A stretch of 64,000 nt of DNA from Clostridiales bacterium (GCA_021736985.1 JAIPEW010000010.1:1-64000); one strand, 5' to 3'. Positions 1 through 9,873 are shown, counted from the first letter of the stretch. Program-made: numbers and translations. The notes: generated by a model from the sequence alone, not told the origin.

Positions 1-29
1 TTTAAATAGAAAACTTCCTGAAAACTATG

Positions 30-252
30 GCCAGGGCCGGTGGATTTCCGGAAGGTAGCGGAGTCTGGGTGCGCTGCATAGCCCGTCAAATCCCGAACCC
101 CCGGCTGCTAAGGGCGTGAAAAACTTGATATGCACTATCATTAAGCGGGTTTCTAAAACATACTTTATGCTCCCGGTAAAAATACGGAGTCTCCTGGAGG
201 AAACCACCGGCCCTCCACCCAACTGTCAGAAGAGTTTTCATACTCTGTTGTG
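30..252 (+). repeat. Dispersed repeat, copy A
   Basis: GC-richer than its surroundings. The block at about 46-93 (GGAAGGTAGCGGAGTCTGGG followed by GCATAGCCCGTCA) recurs at about 341-384 and, inverted, at about 21096-21145. Its distal part at 226-252 (TGTCAGAAGAGTTTTCATAC) recurs inverted near 20950 and, diverged, at 18597-18622. Open frames inside it are low-complexity shadows. I infer a non-autonomous dispersed element or a mosaic of element fragments. No terminal inverted repeats or target duplications were identified. Confidence 0.7.
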
Positions 253-317
253 AGCTTCAAGCTCGTGGGCGTTTAATAAGAAAACTCCCGCTATGATTCT
301 GAACGAGGATAACAATC

Positions 318-492
318 TGCAAATTAAAGGGACGGTGAATTTCCGGAAGGTAGCGGAGTCTGGGTGTGCTGCATAGCCCGTCATTTGCGAAGTGTGATAT
401 GGGAGGTGGGAAGTGTGACAATTTGAGGAAGTCTGTGCGTAGACTTTTTCTTTTTCCCACCCACCCGTTGTCAGCAAAAAGCTCGCGGGCAT
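318..492 (+). repeat. Dispersed repeat, copy B
   Basis: Second copy of the dispersed element. It shares the GGAAGGTAGCGGAGTCTGGG core with copy A. It shares a further stretch of about 90 bp (GTCATTTGCGAAGTGTGATA onward, then GAAGTCTG and GTAGACTTTTTCTTTTTC) with the inverted copy near 21000-21110. No gene is supported here. Confidence 0.7.
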
Positions 493-564
493 TTTATTGA
501 AAAAACCTGTTCAAAAAAGTGTATGAATCTTTTTACTGAAAGGTATAATTTCTTTTGCCAAACA

Positions 565-603
565 CAATAAAATACTACTACATTACATAGTAGTATTTTA
601 TTG
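565..603 (-). terminator. Hairpin terminator downstream of lgt
   Basis: Perfect 16-bp inverted repeat (565-580 with 588-603) around a 7-nt loop, AT-rich with a T-rich 3' side in both directions. It lies just past the lgt stop codon, so it most likely ends the leftward lgt transcript. Confidence 0.7.
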
Positions 604-641
604 TAGGGCAGTCAAGAAAGTTTAAAGAATTTAAAATTATA

Positions 642-1406
642 CTATTTTAGCTGGCAGCGGTGGCCATAGATAAGCCCTGCAGTACTGCCGATAACCAGTA
701 TTGCGCTTACTAACTGTGCTACCATAAGCGGACCTATCATGAGGCTGTCTGTTCGCATTGCTTCAATAAAAAAACGGCCCAGCGAATATAGTGCGAGGTA
801 TAGCAGCATTATTTCACCCTGAAACTTTTTACCTGGCCAGCGCAATATTAATATAATAAATACCAGCAGGTCCCAGAAAGATTCATAAAGGAAAGTAGGA
901 TGATAATACTGGCCGTTTATATACATTTGTTTTTCAATAAATTCGGGAAACCGGTTGATAAATGTGTGAGATACCGGGCCCCCATGAGCTTCTTGATTAA
1001 TAAAATTTCCCCAGCGCCCGATTGCCTGTCCTAAAATAAGGCTAGGAGATAATATGTCGGCAATTTTTAAGGGCGGCAGTTGTTTAATCCTGGTATAAAT
1101 TAGCCCGGCAGCAATACCTCCTATAATTCCCCCGTGAATAGCCAGTCCCCCGTGCCAAATAGCTATAATTTCATAAAAATTACCGGCATAATTTTCCCAT
1201 TCAAAAATTACGTAATATATTCTTGCCCCAATAATAGAAAAAGGAATTATTAGAGTTATCAGGTTTAATATGTGATCTGGGTCAATTTTATTAGAAGCAG
1301 CTCGATAATAAGCTAGAATTGTGCCCATTATGAACGCCGAGGCCATGGTTATGCCGTACCAGCGTACAGTAATAGAACCTATTTCCAGTGCTACAGGATC
1401 AATCAA
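642..1406 (-). CDS. lgt: Prolipoprotein diacylglyceryl transferase
   Basis: Lgt moves a diacylglyceryl group from phosphatidylglycerol to the lipobox cysteine of prelipoproteins in the cytoplasmic membrane. The 254-residue product has the family's multi-spanning profile, the HGG...HGG segment (about residues 85-93) and the Lgt signature GRWGNFINQEAHG (130-142). The start is TTG at 1406, 8 nt after an AGGGGG ribosome binding site. Several lipoproteins in this window (15358, 16315, 18654, 31000, 43732) would be its substrates. It is probably monocistronic and ends at the hairpin at 565-603. Confidence 0.95.
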   Translation of the reverse strand: MIDPVALEIGSITVRWYGITMASAFIMGTILAYYRAASNKIDPDHILNLITLIIPFSIIGARIYYVIFEWENYAGNFYEIIAIWHGGLAIHGGIIGGIAAGLIYTRIKQLPPLKIADILSPSLILGQAIGRWGNFINQEAHGGPVSHTFINRFPEFIEKQMYINGQYYHPTFLYESFWDLLVFIILILRWPGKKFQGEIMLLYLALYSLGRFFIEAMRTDSLMIGPLMVAQLVSAILVIGSTAGLIYGHRCQLK

Positions 1407-1603
1407 TCAAAATTCCCCCTGGTTAGATATTTACTAGCACTTAATTCACAACACAGTATAAAAAGTAAGTGCTTTCTACCTTTATTTTACTTTTGGTAAA
1501 TTAGGTGCTGCTAACAGAAACTGCTCATTGCGGGGTAAATAAATTATTATAGGAAGTTTTCGATTAATGAATATATAAAAAACTGCCATTAATACAGGTT
1601 CTA

Positions 1604-2404
1604 TTATATTGTTACGTGATTAACCTGCAAATTATCAAGTTCTAACAAGCTTTTCACAACTTTTTCTACTTTTTCTGGTTTGCCGGTGGTATAAATTTTT
1701 ATATTGCCAGGTGCTTTTTTTTCAGGTGCGTTTAAAGAGTTTTCATTTAGAATTTGACTTACTCTTTTTGCTACCGGTTCCCCGGTATCGATGATTTTAA
1801 TGCCAGGATCAAGTATTGACTGAATTAAAGAACGCAAAAAGGGATAATGTGTACAGCCCAGTACTAAAGTATCTACTTCTTCTTTAATTAAAGGTTGTAA
1901 ATAAGTTTCAAGCATACTGCGAACTTTAGTGCTGTTTGTTTCACCATTCTCAATTAATTCTACTAGTCCCGGGCACGGCTGGGTTACTACGTTTATATCT
2001 TTTCCAAATCGTTGAACAAGGGAATTGAACCTTTCTCCGTTAATGGTTAACCCGGTAGCTAAAATACCTATTTTCCCATTACAAGTTATAGCTGCAGCTG
2101 GTTTTAATGCCGGTTCCATTCCTATTATAGGAATCTTATATATTTCTCTCAATTCATTTAATACTGCGCTGGATGCTGTATTACAAGCTACTACAACTAT
2201 TTTAGCCCCTTGTTTGATTAAAAAATTGCACAAATGAATTGCTCTTTGCCGAACTTTTTCAGGGGGGCGTTCTCCGTAAGGGCAGTAAGCTGAATCTGCG
2301 AAGTATATTATGTTTTCCGGCGAAAGCTTACAGCGTATAATTTGCATTACTGACAAGCCCCCGACTCCGGAATCAAATATTCCTATAGGATTGGGGTCAG
2401 GCAT
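1604..2404 (-). CDS. murI: Glutamate racemase
   Basis: MurI interconverts L- and D-glutamate in the cytoplasm for peptidoglycan. The 266-residue length is normal. The N-terminal GIFDSGVGGLSV motif contains the conserved Asp (D11). The two catalytic cysteines sit in VVACNTASS (C74) and VLGCTHYPF (C184). The start ATG follows a GAGGTG site. It lies on the same strand just downstream of glpX with a 38-bp gap, so the two may be co-transcribed. Confidence 0.96.
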   Translation of the reverse strand: MPDPNPIGIFDSGVGGLSVMQIIRCKLSPENIIYFADSAYCPYGERPPEKVRQRAIHLCNFLIKQGAKIVVVACNTASSAVLNELREIYKIPIIGMEPALKPAAAITCNGKIGILATGLTINGERFNSLVQRFGKDINVVTQPCPGLVELIENGETNSTKVRSMLETYLQPLIKEEVDTLVLGCTHYPFLRSLIQSILDPGIKIIDTGEPVAKRVSQILNENSLNAPEKKAPGNIKIYTTGKPEKVEKVVKSLLELDNLQVNHVTI

Positions 2405-2442
2405 TGTTTACACCTCGTTTATAGTTGTATAAATAAGTTATA

Positions 2443-3420
2443 TTATTTCCCGCTTGAAAATACAGGGGTGTTCTTGCGGTTAAGCATGTGTGTTGTTTTT
2501 ATATATCGAATAGTCCCTGTTTTTGCCCTGATGACCATAGAATAAGTTTCTGCCATATTTCCACTGAGCATACGTACGCCTTTTAATAATTCACCGTCCG
2601 TAACACCTGAGGCAGCAACAATAGCATCATCGCCGCTTACCATGTCTTCTGTGCTTAGTATGGTGTTTATGTCAGTGATTCCCATGTCTTTGCAGCGCTT
2701 TTTTTCCTCTTCGTCTTCAGGGTAGAGTCTTGCCTGCATTTCACCGCCTGTACACTTTAAAGCTGCAGCGGCAATCACCCCCTCGGGGGCACCTCCTATA
2801 CCTGCACATATATCAATACCTGTTTCTTCAAAAGCAGTTGCAATGATTCCTGCTACATCACCGTCTCCGATTAAACGTACTCTTGCACCTGTGTGCCGAA
2901 TGTTTCTTATTAAATTTTCGTGCCGGGGCCGGTCGAGTACAATTACTGTACAGTCTTGCACTCTTTTGTTATTGGCTTTTGCAGTAATTTCCAGTGTTTT
3001 TTCAATAGGGTCATTTAGACTGATTTTTCCTGCTGCATGCGGGCCTACAGCTAATTTTTCCATATACATGTCAGGGGCGTGCAGTAATTTTCCGCGATCT
3101 CCTACTGCTAGTACAGATATGGCTCCTGGAAGACCTTTGGCCAATATATTAGTACCTTCAAGGGGGTCAACTGCTACATCTACTTCGGGTGATTGGGCAC
3201 AGCCCAGTTTTTCACCTATGTACAGCATGGGTGCTTCATCCATCTCGCCTTCCCCTATTACAACTGTACCGTTTATTGCTACGGTGTCAAACATGCTGCG
3301 CATACCATTAGTAGCTGCTTCGTCGGCCCTGTTCTTGTCTCCCCGGCCCATCCAACGGGCACTTGCTATTGCGGCTGTTTCAGTTACACGTGCAAATTCT
3401 AATGCAAGTTCTCTGTCCAC
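2443..3420 (-). CDS. glpX: Fructose-1,6-bisphosphatase, class II
   Basis: Hydrolyses fructose-1,6-bisphosphate in gluconeogenesis. The protein has the GlpX metal-binding signatures [15 protein letters not shown] and VDPLEGTN and the GGAPEGV segment, at the normal length of about 325 residues. The frame opens at 3441, but I prefer GTG at 3420. It lies about 10 nt after AAAGGA and gives an N-terminus starting DRELALEF, which matches the family. Transcribed leftward, ahead of murI. Confidence 0.94.
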   Translation of the reverse strand: MDRELALEFARVTETAAIASARWMGRGDKNRADEAATNGMRSMFDTVAINGTVVIGEGEMDEAPMLYIGEKLGCAQSPEVDVAVDPLEGTNILAKGLPGAISVLAVGDRGKLLHAPDMYMEKLAVGPHAAGKISLNDPIEKTLEITAKANNKRVQDCTVIVLDRPRHENLIRNIRHTGARVRLIGDGDVAGIIATAFEETGIDICAGIGGAPEGVIAAAALKCTGGEMQARLYPEDEEEKKRCKDMGITDINTILSTEDMVSGDDAIVAASGVTDGELLKGVRMLSGNMAETYSMVIRAKTGTIRYIKTTHMLNRKNTPVFSSGK

Positions 3421-3647
3421 TATGTGCACTTCCTTTAACAATATATTTGTGTATTTAATTTATTAACAAAGACATTATACCAAATTTTATAGAAAGCAGC
3501 AGTATTGTTTACTTATAGATTATTATAATCATTATTATTTTTACATAAACTGGTTTGCTGGAATGTTTTTTATTATGCTAAAATTTTATTAATAGTGTCA
3601 GTATAAATTTGTAAAGTTAAAATTAACTCAAAATAAAGGAGGTTATG

Positions 3648-4976
3648 ATGGAAGACAATGTAAACAAGATCTGGAAGCACCGGTATAAAGTTGGTGGAAC
3701 AATCGCAGTTTTTATTGTAGCGCTCTTTTTTTTCTTTGGCTTACATACTAATGAGGTGTACGCTGTTAGTTTTAATGATGAAGCAATAGCTTTTGTGACT
3801 CAAAAAGAGGCAATAGAAGATGCATTGCAAACTTTGAAAGAAAAAAAATCCACCAAGTTGGGACAAGCAGTTGAAATCAAAAAAAATTATGAAATACAGA
3901 AACAAAAGAGTTCATCTCCTGTAACGAGTAAAGAGGATTTACTGAAAATTCTAGATGAAGAAGTTAATTTTATCACCAGGGGTGCTGCTGTTAAAATAGA
4001 CGGTGAAGAAAAATTTTATTTTAAGAATGACGAGTTAGCTGATAGCTTTATTAATAAATTAAAAGATAAATACTCTATTAATTCCAATGGTGAAGTTAAT
4101 ATTATACAGGATGTAAAAATTATAAATGAAGAAGTCAAGGTAAAAAGCATTAATAGTGTAAAAGAAGCATTACAGTTAGTCGTAAAAGGTGAGGCAAAGC
4201 AGAAAATACATGTTGTTGAAAAGAACGATACATTGTGGGGTATAGCCAGGAATCATAATACAACAGTAGAAAAGATAAAGGAATTAAACCCGGAACTGTC
4301 TGATATTTTACAACTAGGAGCAAAAGTTGTTATATCCAGCACAGAACCTTTATTAAATGTGCAATGTACTTATGAGATTAATAACGAAGAGACGATACCG
4401 TTTAAAACAAAATATAAAATGGATTCTAACTTAGCGGTAGGTAAGAGGCAAGTTATACAGCAGGGTAAACAAGGAAAGAAAAAAGTTACTTACCAGGTAA
4501 TGGCTGAAAACGGGGATGTAGTAGGTAAAGAAAGCATAAATGAAGTTGTTTTACAGCCAGCTAAGCCCAGGATTATCAATAAAGGCACAAAACTAATGTT
4601 TTCTTCTAGGAGCGGAGGGTTGATCTGGCCTGTAACTGGACCAATAAGCTCGGGATTTGGAATGCGCTGGGGAAAAATGCACTCAGGTATTGATATTGCT
4701 GCTCAATATGGTAAAAGTGTTTGTGCTACTGCCCCGGGAGAAGTCACTCGCGTAGAGTGGTTAAGTGGATACGGAAGACTTATAGAGGTTAATCACGGTA
4801 ACGGTATACGTACTCGATATGCACATCTTTCTGCTTTCGGGGTAAACATAGGACAAAAGATAAGCCAGGGACAATTCTTAGGCAAAGTAGGTGAAACCGG
4901 GCATGCAACGGGCCCGCACCTGCACTTTGAAATAAGAATTAACGGAGTTGCTAAAAATCCTTTAAATTATTTATAA
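3648..4976 (+). CDS. Membrane-anchored LysM-G5-M23 metallopeptidase
   Basis: Cell-wall endopeptidase of the M23 (lysostaphin/DipM-like) type. Order seen: one N-terminal membrane segment (about 17-35); a lysine-rich helical region; a LysM peptidoglycan-binding module beginning IHVVEKNDTLWGIARNHN; a G5-like module; and a C-terminal M23 domain with the zinc ligands in HSGIDIA and GPHLHFEIR. It is probably displayed outside the membrane and acts in wall remodelling or sporulation. The second of two adjacent ATGs (3648) has the better spacing to AAAGGAGG. The gene ends at a convergent hairpin shared with the next gene. Confidence 0.93.
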   Translation: MEDNVNKIWKHRYKVGGTIAVFIVALFFFFGLHTNEVYAVSFNDEAIAFVTQKEAIEDALQTLKEKKSTKLGQAVEIKKNYEIQKQKSSSPVTSKEDLLKILDEEVNFITRGAAVKIDGEEKFYFKNDELADSFINKLKDKYSINSNGEVNIIQDVKIINEEVKVKSINSVKEALQLVVKGEAKQKIHVVEKNDTLWGIARNHNTTVEKIKELNPELSDILQLGAKVVISSTEPLLNVQCTYEINNEETIPFKTKYKMDSNLAVGKRQVIQQGKQGKKKVTYQVMAENGDVVGKESINEVVLQPAKPRIINKGTKLMFSSRSGGLIWPVTGPISSGFGMRWGKMHSGIDIAAQYGKSVCATAPGEVTRVEWLSGYGRLIEVNHGNGIRTRYAHLSAFGVNIGQKISQGQFLGKVGETGHATGPHLHFEIRINGVAKNPLNYL

Positions 4977-5012
4977 AGACTTAACCGGAATCTCCGGTTA
5001 AGTCTTTCTTTT
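4976..5012. terminator. Bidirectional terminator
   Basis: Perfect 14-bp stem (4976-4989 with 4993-5006), loop of 3 nt, followed by TCTTTT on the plus strand. It overlaps the stop codon of the leftward gene at 4998 and separates two convergent genes. Confidence 0.85.
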
Positions 5013-5573
5013 ACGAATAATATACAGGAAGTAAATTATTAAGCTTATAATACCTATTACCAGTGTAAAAAAAGAAAAAGTTGAACCAAGCAAGAAATCT
5101 TTTACAGCGCGTCCATAAACCATAATTAATACCGCTTCCAAGAAGAAGCGAGCGCCTCTGCCTATTGTAGACCAAAAAATGAGTTTTTTCAGAGACAAGC
5201 CGAGAACGCCTGAAGATACAGTAATAAGTTTATAAGGGATAGGAGTGAAAGAAGTAATTAATACTGCCATTATTCCATGCGTTTGTATTAAGTTTTCGCC
5301 CTTTTGAATCTTATCCTGAGAAAAAAACTTGAAAAGCAAGGGTCTGCCGCCTTTTAATCCTAGCCAATAACCTAATGTTGCACCAATGACTGAAACTGCA
5401 ATGGTAATAATTGCAAACAAGGGGGCCTTGCCGGGTGTAACTATGCATATGGGTATAAATAATACCTCGGGAGGAATAGGACTAATAAACGAGTCTAAAA
5501 AAGTGATCAACATTAAGCCCCATATGCCGTATTCTTTTAAAATAAGTAATATTGATTCTAACAAGTTTATCAT
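4998..5573 (-). CDS. DedA/YqaA-type membrane protein (VTT domain)
   Basis: A 191-residue integral membrane protein of the DedA/SNARE-associated (VTT) superfamily. It has the conserved segment around FLDSFISPIPPEVLFIPI near residue 26-43 and a Gly-rich, basic middle segment, with about four hydrophobic stretches. Family members are linked to lipid scrambling and membrane homeostasis, but the substrate here is unknown. The ATG at 5573 sits very close to GAGGTA; TTG at 5564 has better spacing and could be the true start. Confidence 0.8.
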   Translation of the reverse strand: MINLLESILLILKEYGIWGLMLITFLDSFISPIPPEVLFIPICIVTPGKAPLFAIITIAVSVIGATLGYWLGLKGGRPLLFKFFSQDKIQKGENLIQTHGIMAVLITSFTPIPYKLITVSSGVLGLSLKKLIFWSTIGRGARFFLEAVLIMVYGRAVKDFLLGSTFSFFTLVIGIISLIIYFLYIIRKRKT

Positions 5574-5683
5574 TACCTCATTAATTATTTATAATAAACA
5601 AAATACAATAAAGATATTATAATATATTAATTACAACAAAGAAAGATGACTTAAATATATTATGAATGAAAGGAACGGATACA

Positions 5684-6388
5684 ATGTGGAATACTGTAAA
5701 CTGGGACCATTGGAGGATAGTTTTAAAACTTGATCCGGATAAAGACCTTTCTCGTAAGGCGCTCGATATTATTGTGAAAAATAGGCCAGATGCTGTAATT
5801 GTCGGAGGTACTCAAAGAATTGATTTTAAAAATACAAAGAAATTAGTAGAAAGTATTCGTATGGCCGGTTATAATGGCAGCATTGTTCAGGAAATATCAA
5901 CCCCGGCAGCAATAGTAGATAATGTAGATGCTCACTTTATCCCAGTAGTTTTAAATGCCGGGCACTACTGTTGGATAACTGGAATGCACCAGGCTGCTAT
6001 CAAAAAATATCAAAGCTATATAAATTGGAATAATATTGTAACTGAGGGGTACTTAATTTGCAATGTTGAATCTGCCGCCGGCAGATTAACAGAAGCTCTG
6101 CCTGTTGATATTGAAGATGCAGCAGCTTATGTTTTACTTGCTGAACAATTACTGGGTCTTTCCATGTTTTATATAGAATATAGCGGCAGCATTGGAGATG
6201 AAAATTTAATAAATAAAATTAAAAAAGAAACTAAAAAAATTCATCTAGTATATGGAGGGGGAATTAAAAGTTCCCGTCAAGCTGGTAAATTTTTAAAAAT
6301 GGTTGATACTATAGTGGTTGGAAATGTTATATATGAAAATCCGGATGTTTTACCGGATATTTTAAGCCGTAGATATTACAATAATTGA
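5684..6388 (+). CDS. pcrB: Heptaprenylglyceryl phosphate synthase (PcrB family)
   Basis: A TIM-barrel prenyltransferase that joins a polyprenyl diphosphate to sn-glycerol-1-phosphate. The N-terminal W..WRIVLKLDPDK, the VGGTQRI segment, the YIEYSG motif and the phosphate-binding YGGGIKSSRQA near the C-terminus all fit the family, and the length (234) is normal. The start ATG 5684 lies 9 nt after AAAGGA; the upstream ATG at 5666 has no such site. It stands alone and ends at a very strong hairpin. Confidence 0.92.
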   Translation: MWNTVNWDHWRIVLKLDPDKDLSRKALDIIVKNRPDAVIVGGTQRIDFKNTKKLVESIRMAGYNGSIVQEISTPAAIVDNVDAHFIPVVLNAGHYCWITGMHQAAIKKYQSYINWNNIVTEGYLICNVESAAGRLTEALPVDIEDAAAYVLLAEQLLGLSMFYIEYSGSIGDENLINKIKKETKKIHLVYGGGIKSSRQAGKFLKMVDTIVVGNVIYENPDVLPDILSRRYYNN

Positions 6389-6420
6389 AAACCCAGGAAT
6401 AACCTGGGTTTTCAATTATT
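6380..6420. terminator. Bidirectional terminator
   Basis: Perfect 18-bp stem (6380-6397 with 6403-6420) with a 5-nt loop and a TTTTCAATT tail. It lies between pcrB and the convergent small membrane gene. Confidence 0.85.
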
Positions 6421-6426
6421 GTAATT

Positions 6427-6609
6427 TTATTTTGCTCGTTCTTCGTTAATTTGAGCAGAGGGCCTCAACATGTCAAGTACTCCAAGAAGTATCCATGCCA
6501 GTCCAAAACCTAAAATACCTGCACCCGTTAATCCAGTCATATAATAACCCACCAGTGATACTACTACACCTATAGCTACAGTCACCAAACTGGTTGTATT
6601 TGTGTTCAT
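6427..6609 (-). CDS. Small membrane protein, unknown function
   Basis: A 60-residue protein with two hydrophobic segments separated by a Gly-rich turn and a charged C-terminus (NEERAK). I do not recognise the family. The frame opens at 6633, but a GGAGGTGG site lies directly before the internal ATG at 6609, which must be the real start. Convergent with pcrB and sharing its terminator hairpin. Confidence 0.65.
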   Translation of the reverse strand: MNTNTTSLVTVAIGVVVSLVGYYMTGLTGAGILGFGLAWILLGVLDMLRPSAQINEERAK

Positions 6610-6751
6610 AATCCACCTCCAGAACTTATCCATATGATTATTAATTTCTTTTATTATATTGCCCAGAAAGAAAATAATTAAGCAAAGTAAATAATCTCTA
6701 TAATCCCTTTATCTTTTTTAAATGGTTTTTAATGTTAATAAAATAAAAGTG

Positions 6752-7288
6752 TTACCATAATTTTAATTTCCACCATGGTTGTTTCGTATTCTGATTTTCC
6801 ATCCATTGACTGCGTCGTTCTTTCATTCTTTTTGCTACAATAGAAAATCTTTCTTCTATTGTATTATTCCTTTCTTCCAGAGTTCGGGGAAATACATAAT
6901 TATTCACTGGGTGATAAACGGCAAGCCGTTTTCTGTCTTTATTGTCAATTGGTACAGGTAAACTATTTTCTTCTGGATTTTCTTTACCCGCGGCTATCTC
7001 TTTTTTGGTGTTTAAATATTCGCTTATGTCTAAATCGGGAGGAATGACTTCAGGCGTGTTGTTTTTATTTAAATTTTTCTTATGCTTTGTATGATAATTT
7101 TTTTTATGCGAGTTTTTTTGAACACGCCTTCCAGGATTATTTAATCTTGCTATTGCATATTGAAGCTTTTTTATATCTACTCTCAGCCGTTGACACTCTT
7201 CTACTGTTTTATGGCTGGAGGATTTAAGTTTCATACGCAGGGAATGTAATTCTGAATCAACAGGTAATGTGTATTTGTTTTTATTCAT
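6752..7288 (-). CDS. Basic hypothetical protein
   Basis: A 178-residue, strongly basic, soluble protein with no recognised domain. Its N-terminal third looks helical (coiled-coil-like, LHSLRMKLKSS...ECQRLRVDIKKL). The middle is Lys/Asn-rich and probably disordered, and the C-terminus holds a charged helix ending in WWKLKLW. The start at 7288 is chosen because AGGGGGA precedes it. The longer frame to 7360 adds only Lys-rich residues without a ribosome binding site. Function unknown. Confidence 0.6.
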   Translation of the reverse strand: MNKNKYTLPVDSELHSLRMKLKSSSHKTVEECQRLRVDIKKLQYAIARLNNPGRRVQKNSHKKNYHTKHKKNLNKNNTPEVIPPDLDISEYLNTKKEIAAGKENPEENSLPVPIDNKDRKRLAVYHPVNNYVFPRTLEERNNTIEERFSIVAKRMKERRSQWMENQNTKQPWWKLKLW

Positions 7289-7621
7289 AGAAATCCCCCT
7301 TTTTTTATTATAATTAATTTTCTTTTTTTTTAACTTTATTTCCTTTGGGAAAATGGTCAAAAAAAGAAAAATTTACCATTACACTGGAAGCAAATTTATT
7401 TATTAATTGACATTCTTTATAGTTTTAATCTTGTAGTTTTTTACTGTAAAATATTTCACAATTGTTCACTCTGTTTTTATGAAGGATTTATAGTGATTTT
7501 ACTGTGCTATTTGTTTTCGTTTTAAAAATTTTTATTTATTAGTACAAAACTTTATAAATTTATGATAAATTTAATTCAGTACGTAGTTGCCCGGGAAGAG
7601 CTTAGATTGGGGGGATTCCCG

Positions 7622-8527
7622 GTGATACTGGTAACTGGCGGTACAGGGTTTATAGGGCGCCACCTGGTATGGGAATTAATCAGACAAGGTTACCAGGTAA
7701 GGGTTCTTGTGCGTGACCTGTTAAAAGGAAAATACGGTTTTCCAGATGAAGTGGAACCGGTAAAAGGTGATATTACAGATCGCTCTTCTATTGCAAAAGC
7801 TTGTGAGGGAGTTGATACCGTAATACACCTGGTTGCTGTGATTCGTGAGACAGAGAATATAACATTTGAAAAATTGAACGTGGAAGGTACTTTAAACCTG
7901 GTTATTGCTGCTGAGGAAACAGGGGTTAAAAGGTTTATCCACCTCAGTGTCTTGGGTGCAAATGATAAGCCTGCTTATAGATATATTTATTCTAAATGGT
8001 TGGGTGAAAAATCTGTATGTGAGAGTAACCTGGATTGGACAGTGCTGCGTCCGTCTATTGTTTATGGAGAAGGTTTTTGTTTTTTTGACCGTATGCTTCA
8101 GGCTTTAAAACTTTTTCCTCCACCTTTTTTCCCGATACCCGGAAATGGAAAAAGTTTATTTCAGCCTGTAGCAGTGGAAGATGTTGTTAGCTGTATTTTA
8201 ATAGCTGTTAAATCGCCGGAAATGTACGGGAAAGTTTACGAAGTAGGAGGACCGGAACACTTAAACTATATACAGATGGTAAATGAATTGTTTAATGTAT
8301 TAAATGTAAAAAGGTTGAAGATTAGAATTCCTATATCATTGATGAATACTGCTGTTCCGTTTTTAAATAAAATATTTAAAGATCCACCGGTTACGCCGGT
8401 GGAATTAAAGCAGTTAGAGGTTGACAATATAACTGAAAAAGATGCTGTCCAGCAGTATTTTGGATTTGAACCTAGACCCTTGAACCGGGGGTTACAATAC
8501 CTGTTACCTCGCGGCAAGAAAAAATAA
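7622..8527 (+). CDS. NAD(P)-dependent epimerase / NmrA-like protein
   Basis: Short-chain dehydrogenase-type Rossmann protein of the atypical (complex I NDUFA9-like) group. The N-terminus has VTGGTGFIGRHL, followed by a Val-Arg dinucleotide pocket (VRVLVRD) and an altered active site (YIYSKWLGE retains Y..K). The start is GTG 7622 after TTGGGGGGA, which puts the glycine motif at the very N-terminus as usual. The substrate is unknown; relatives act on NAD(P) or quinone-linked substrates. The DUF523 gene follows after 17 bp, so the two probably form an operon. Confidence 0.8.
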   Translation: MILVTGGTGFIGRHLVWELIRQGYQVRVLVRDLLKGKYGFPDEVEPVKGDITDRSSIAKACEGVDTVIHLVAVIRETENITFEKLNVEGTLNLVIAAEETGVKRFIHLSVLGANDKPAYRYIYSKWLGEKSVCESNLDWTVLRPSIVYGEGFCFFDRMLQALKLFPPPFFPIPGNGKSLFQPVAVEDVVSCILIAVKSPEMYGKVYEVGGPEHLNYIQMVNELFNVLNVKRLKIRIPISLMNTAVPFLNKIFKDPPVTPVELKQLEVDNITEKDAVQQYFGFEPRPLNRGLQYLLPRGKKK

Positions 8528-8544
8528 AGAAAGGGCGTCTGGAT

Positions 8545-8997
8545 GTGATTTTGGTAAGCGCGTGCCTTTTAGGCTATAACTGTAAATATTCGGGCAGCAA
8601 CAACCTGAGAAACGAATTAGTTGAGATGCAGGACAATCACATATTAATTCCGGTTTGCCCCGAGGTGATGGGGGGACTACCTACACCTAGACCTCCTGCA
8701 CAGTTTGACCGGGCAGATGGCAGTAGTGTATTAAAGGGAAAAGCTAAAATCATAAATTGTTATGGTAGAGACGTTACGGGATATTTTATACGCGGGGCCG
8801 ACATTGCTTTAAGGATAGCCATTGATTACAATATAAAAACAGCAATACTAAAAGAGCGCAGCCCTTCCTGCGGTTCTTCTTTTGTTTATATTACAGAAAA
8901 AGGCGAAAAGCCGGTGGAAGGTAAAGGAGTTGCTGCTGCTCTTTTAGAGAAAAATGGACTACATATATATTCTGATCAGAAATTTTTTAAAAGTTAA
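8545..8997 (+). CDS. DUF523 family protein
   Basis: A 150-residue DUF523 protein: N-terminal VSACLLGYNCKYSG and C-terminal ERSPSCGS carry the conserved cysteines typical of the family. The biochemical function is unassigned; the cysteine pattern suggests metal or thiol chemistry. Start is GTG 8545. Downstream partner of the epimerase gene. Its 3' end overlaps the convergent hydrolase gene by 11 bp. Confidence 0.85.
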   Translation: MILVSACLLGYNCKYSGSNNLRNELVEMQDNHILIPVCPEVMGGLPTPRPPAQFDRADGSSVLKGKAKIINCYGRDVTGYFIRGADIALRIAIDYNIKTAILKERSPSCGSSFVYITEKGEKPVEGKGVAAALLEKNGLHIYSDQKFFKS

Positions 8998-9748
8998 AGT
9001 CTTTTAACCAGCTGGAACAATATTCCCAGGCTTTTCGGTAGTAATTGGAAAATTGGTGATCGTCCTCTTCTATGTATATAATCCTTTTAGGTTGGTTGGA
9101 ATTTTCGTATATCAGCCCGGTATTTTCCGGTGGTACCACATTGTCAGCCGTACCTTGAAGTAATAATAACGGGCGGGGAGATATAGCTGCAGTTGCTCCT
9201 GGGATATCATACTTTTTAAGGTCTTCGAAAAAAGTTTTTTTCATTTGAACTGTTCCGCTGCTGCCGGCTAGAGTTACCTTATCTGAAACATCCTGATCCT
9301 CGACCTTGAAGTTACTGAATAGCTCTACCAGATGTGCCGGAGCAGCCCATGTACATACTCCGGATACTCTTGTATCTTTTGCTGCGTGGCAAATAACAGT
9401 AGATCCGCCGAAACTCCTGCCAAATGTTATGATGGTGCTGGTGCCCTGCTGCTTGCACCAATTTACTGCGCTGGTAAGGTCATCTATTTGTCCGGACAGG
9501 GTTATGTCCTCAAAATTTCCTTCACTTTCACCGTTTCCAGCAAAATCAAATAAAAGAATATCAAAGCCTGTCTTAGCAAGATATTCAGACATGTTGACTG
9601 CTGTTCCGTGACCTTCTTTACTGCCCGTAAAGCCATGGCAAACAATAATAAGCGGTATGCCTGGTTTATCTGCAGTATAGAACAAGCCGGCTATTTTTTG
9701 TTGATAAGAGTTGTAAAAGTATACTTTTTCCCATTTGCGGTTAGCCAT
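8987..9748 (-). CDS. Alpha/beta hydrolase
   Basis: Serine hydrolase of the alpha/beta fold (dienelactone hydrolase/esterase-like). Visible are the oxyanion segment CHGFTGSKEGHG, the nucleophile elbow GRSFGGS, the acid residue in GTADNVVP and the catalytic His in EEDDHQFS. At 253 residues, with no signal peptide, it is cytoplasmic. Substrate unknown. The start ATG follows GAGAGGTG with good spacing. Confidence 0.85.
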   Translation of the reverse strand: MANRKWEKVYFYNSYQQKIAGLFYTADKPGIPLIIVCHGFTGSKEGHGTAVNMSEYLAKTGFDILLFDFAGNGESEGNFEDITLSGQIDDLTSAVNWCKQQGTSTIITFGRSFGGSTVICHAAKDTRVSGVCTWAAPAHLVELFSNFKVEDQDVSDKVTLAGSSGTVQMKKTFFEDLKKYDIPGATAAISPRPLLLLQGTADNVVPPENTGLIYENSNQPKRIIYIEEDDHQFSNYYRKAWEYCSSWLKDFNF

Positions 9749-9873
9749 ATATATACACCTCTCTACTGCATTTATCTAGTATAAATTATAAAATTAAGTT
9801 GGTTTAAATAAAAGGTTATAAAAACAAAAATATAAGTAAATAAAAATAAATTCGTCTAAATATGGAGGATTTT

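Noticed and set aside
25-492. Open frames on the minus strand within the first 500 bp
   Set aside because: They lie inside the dispersed repeat, overlap each other, have no ribosome site and no recognisable protein motif.
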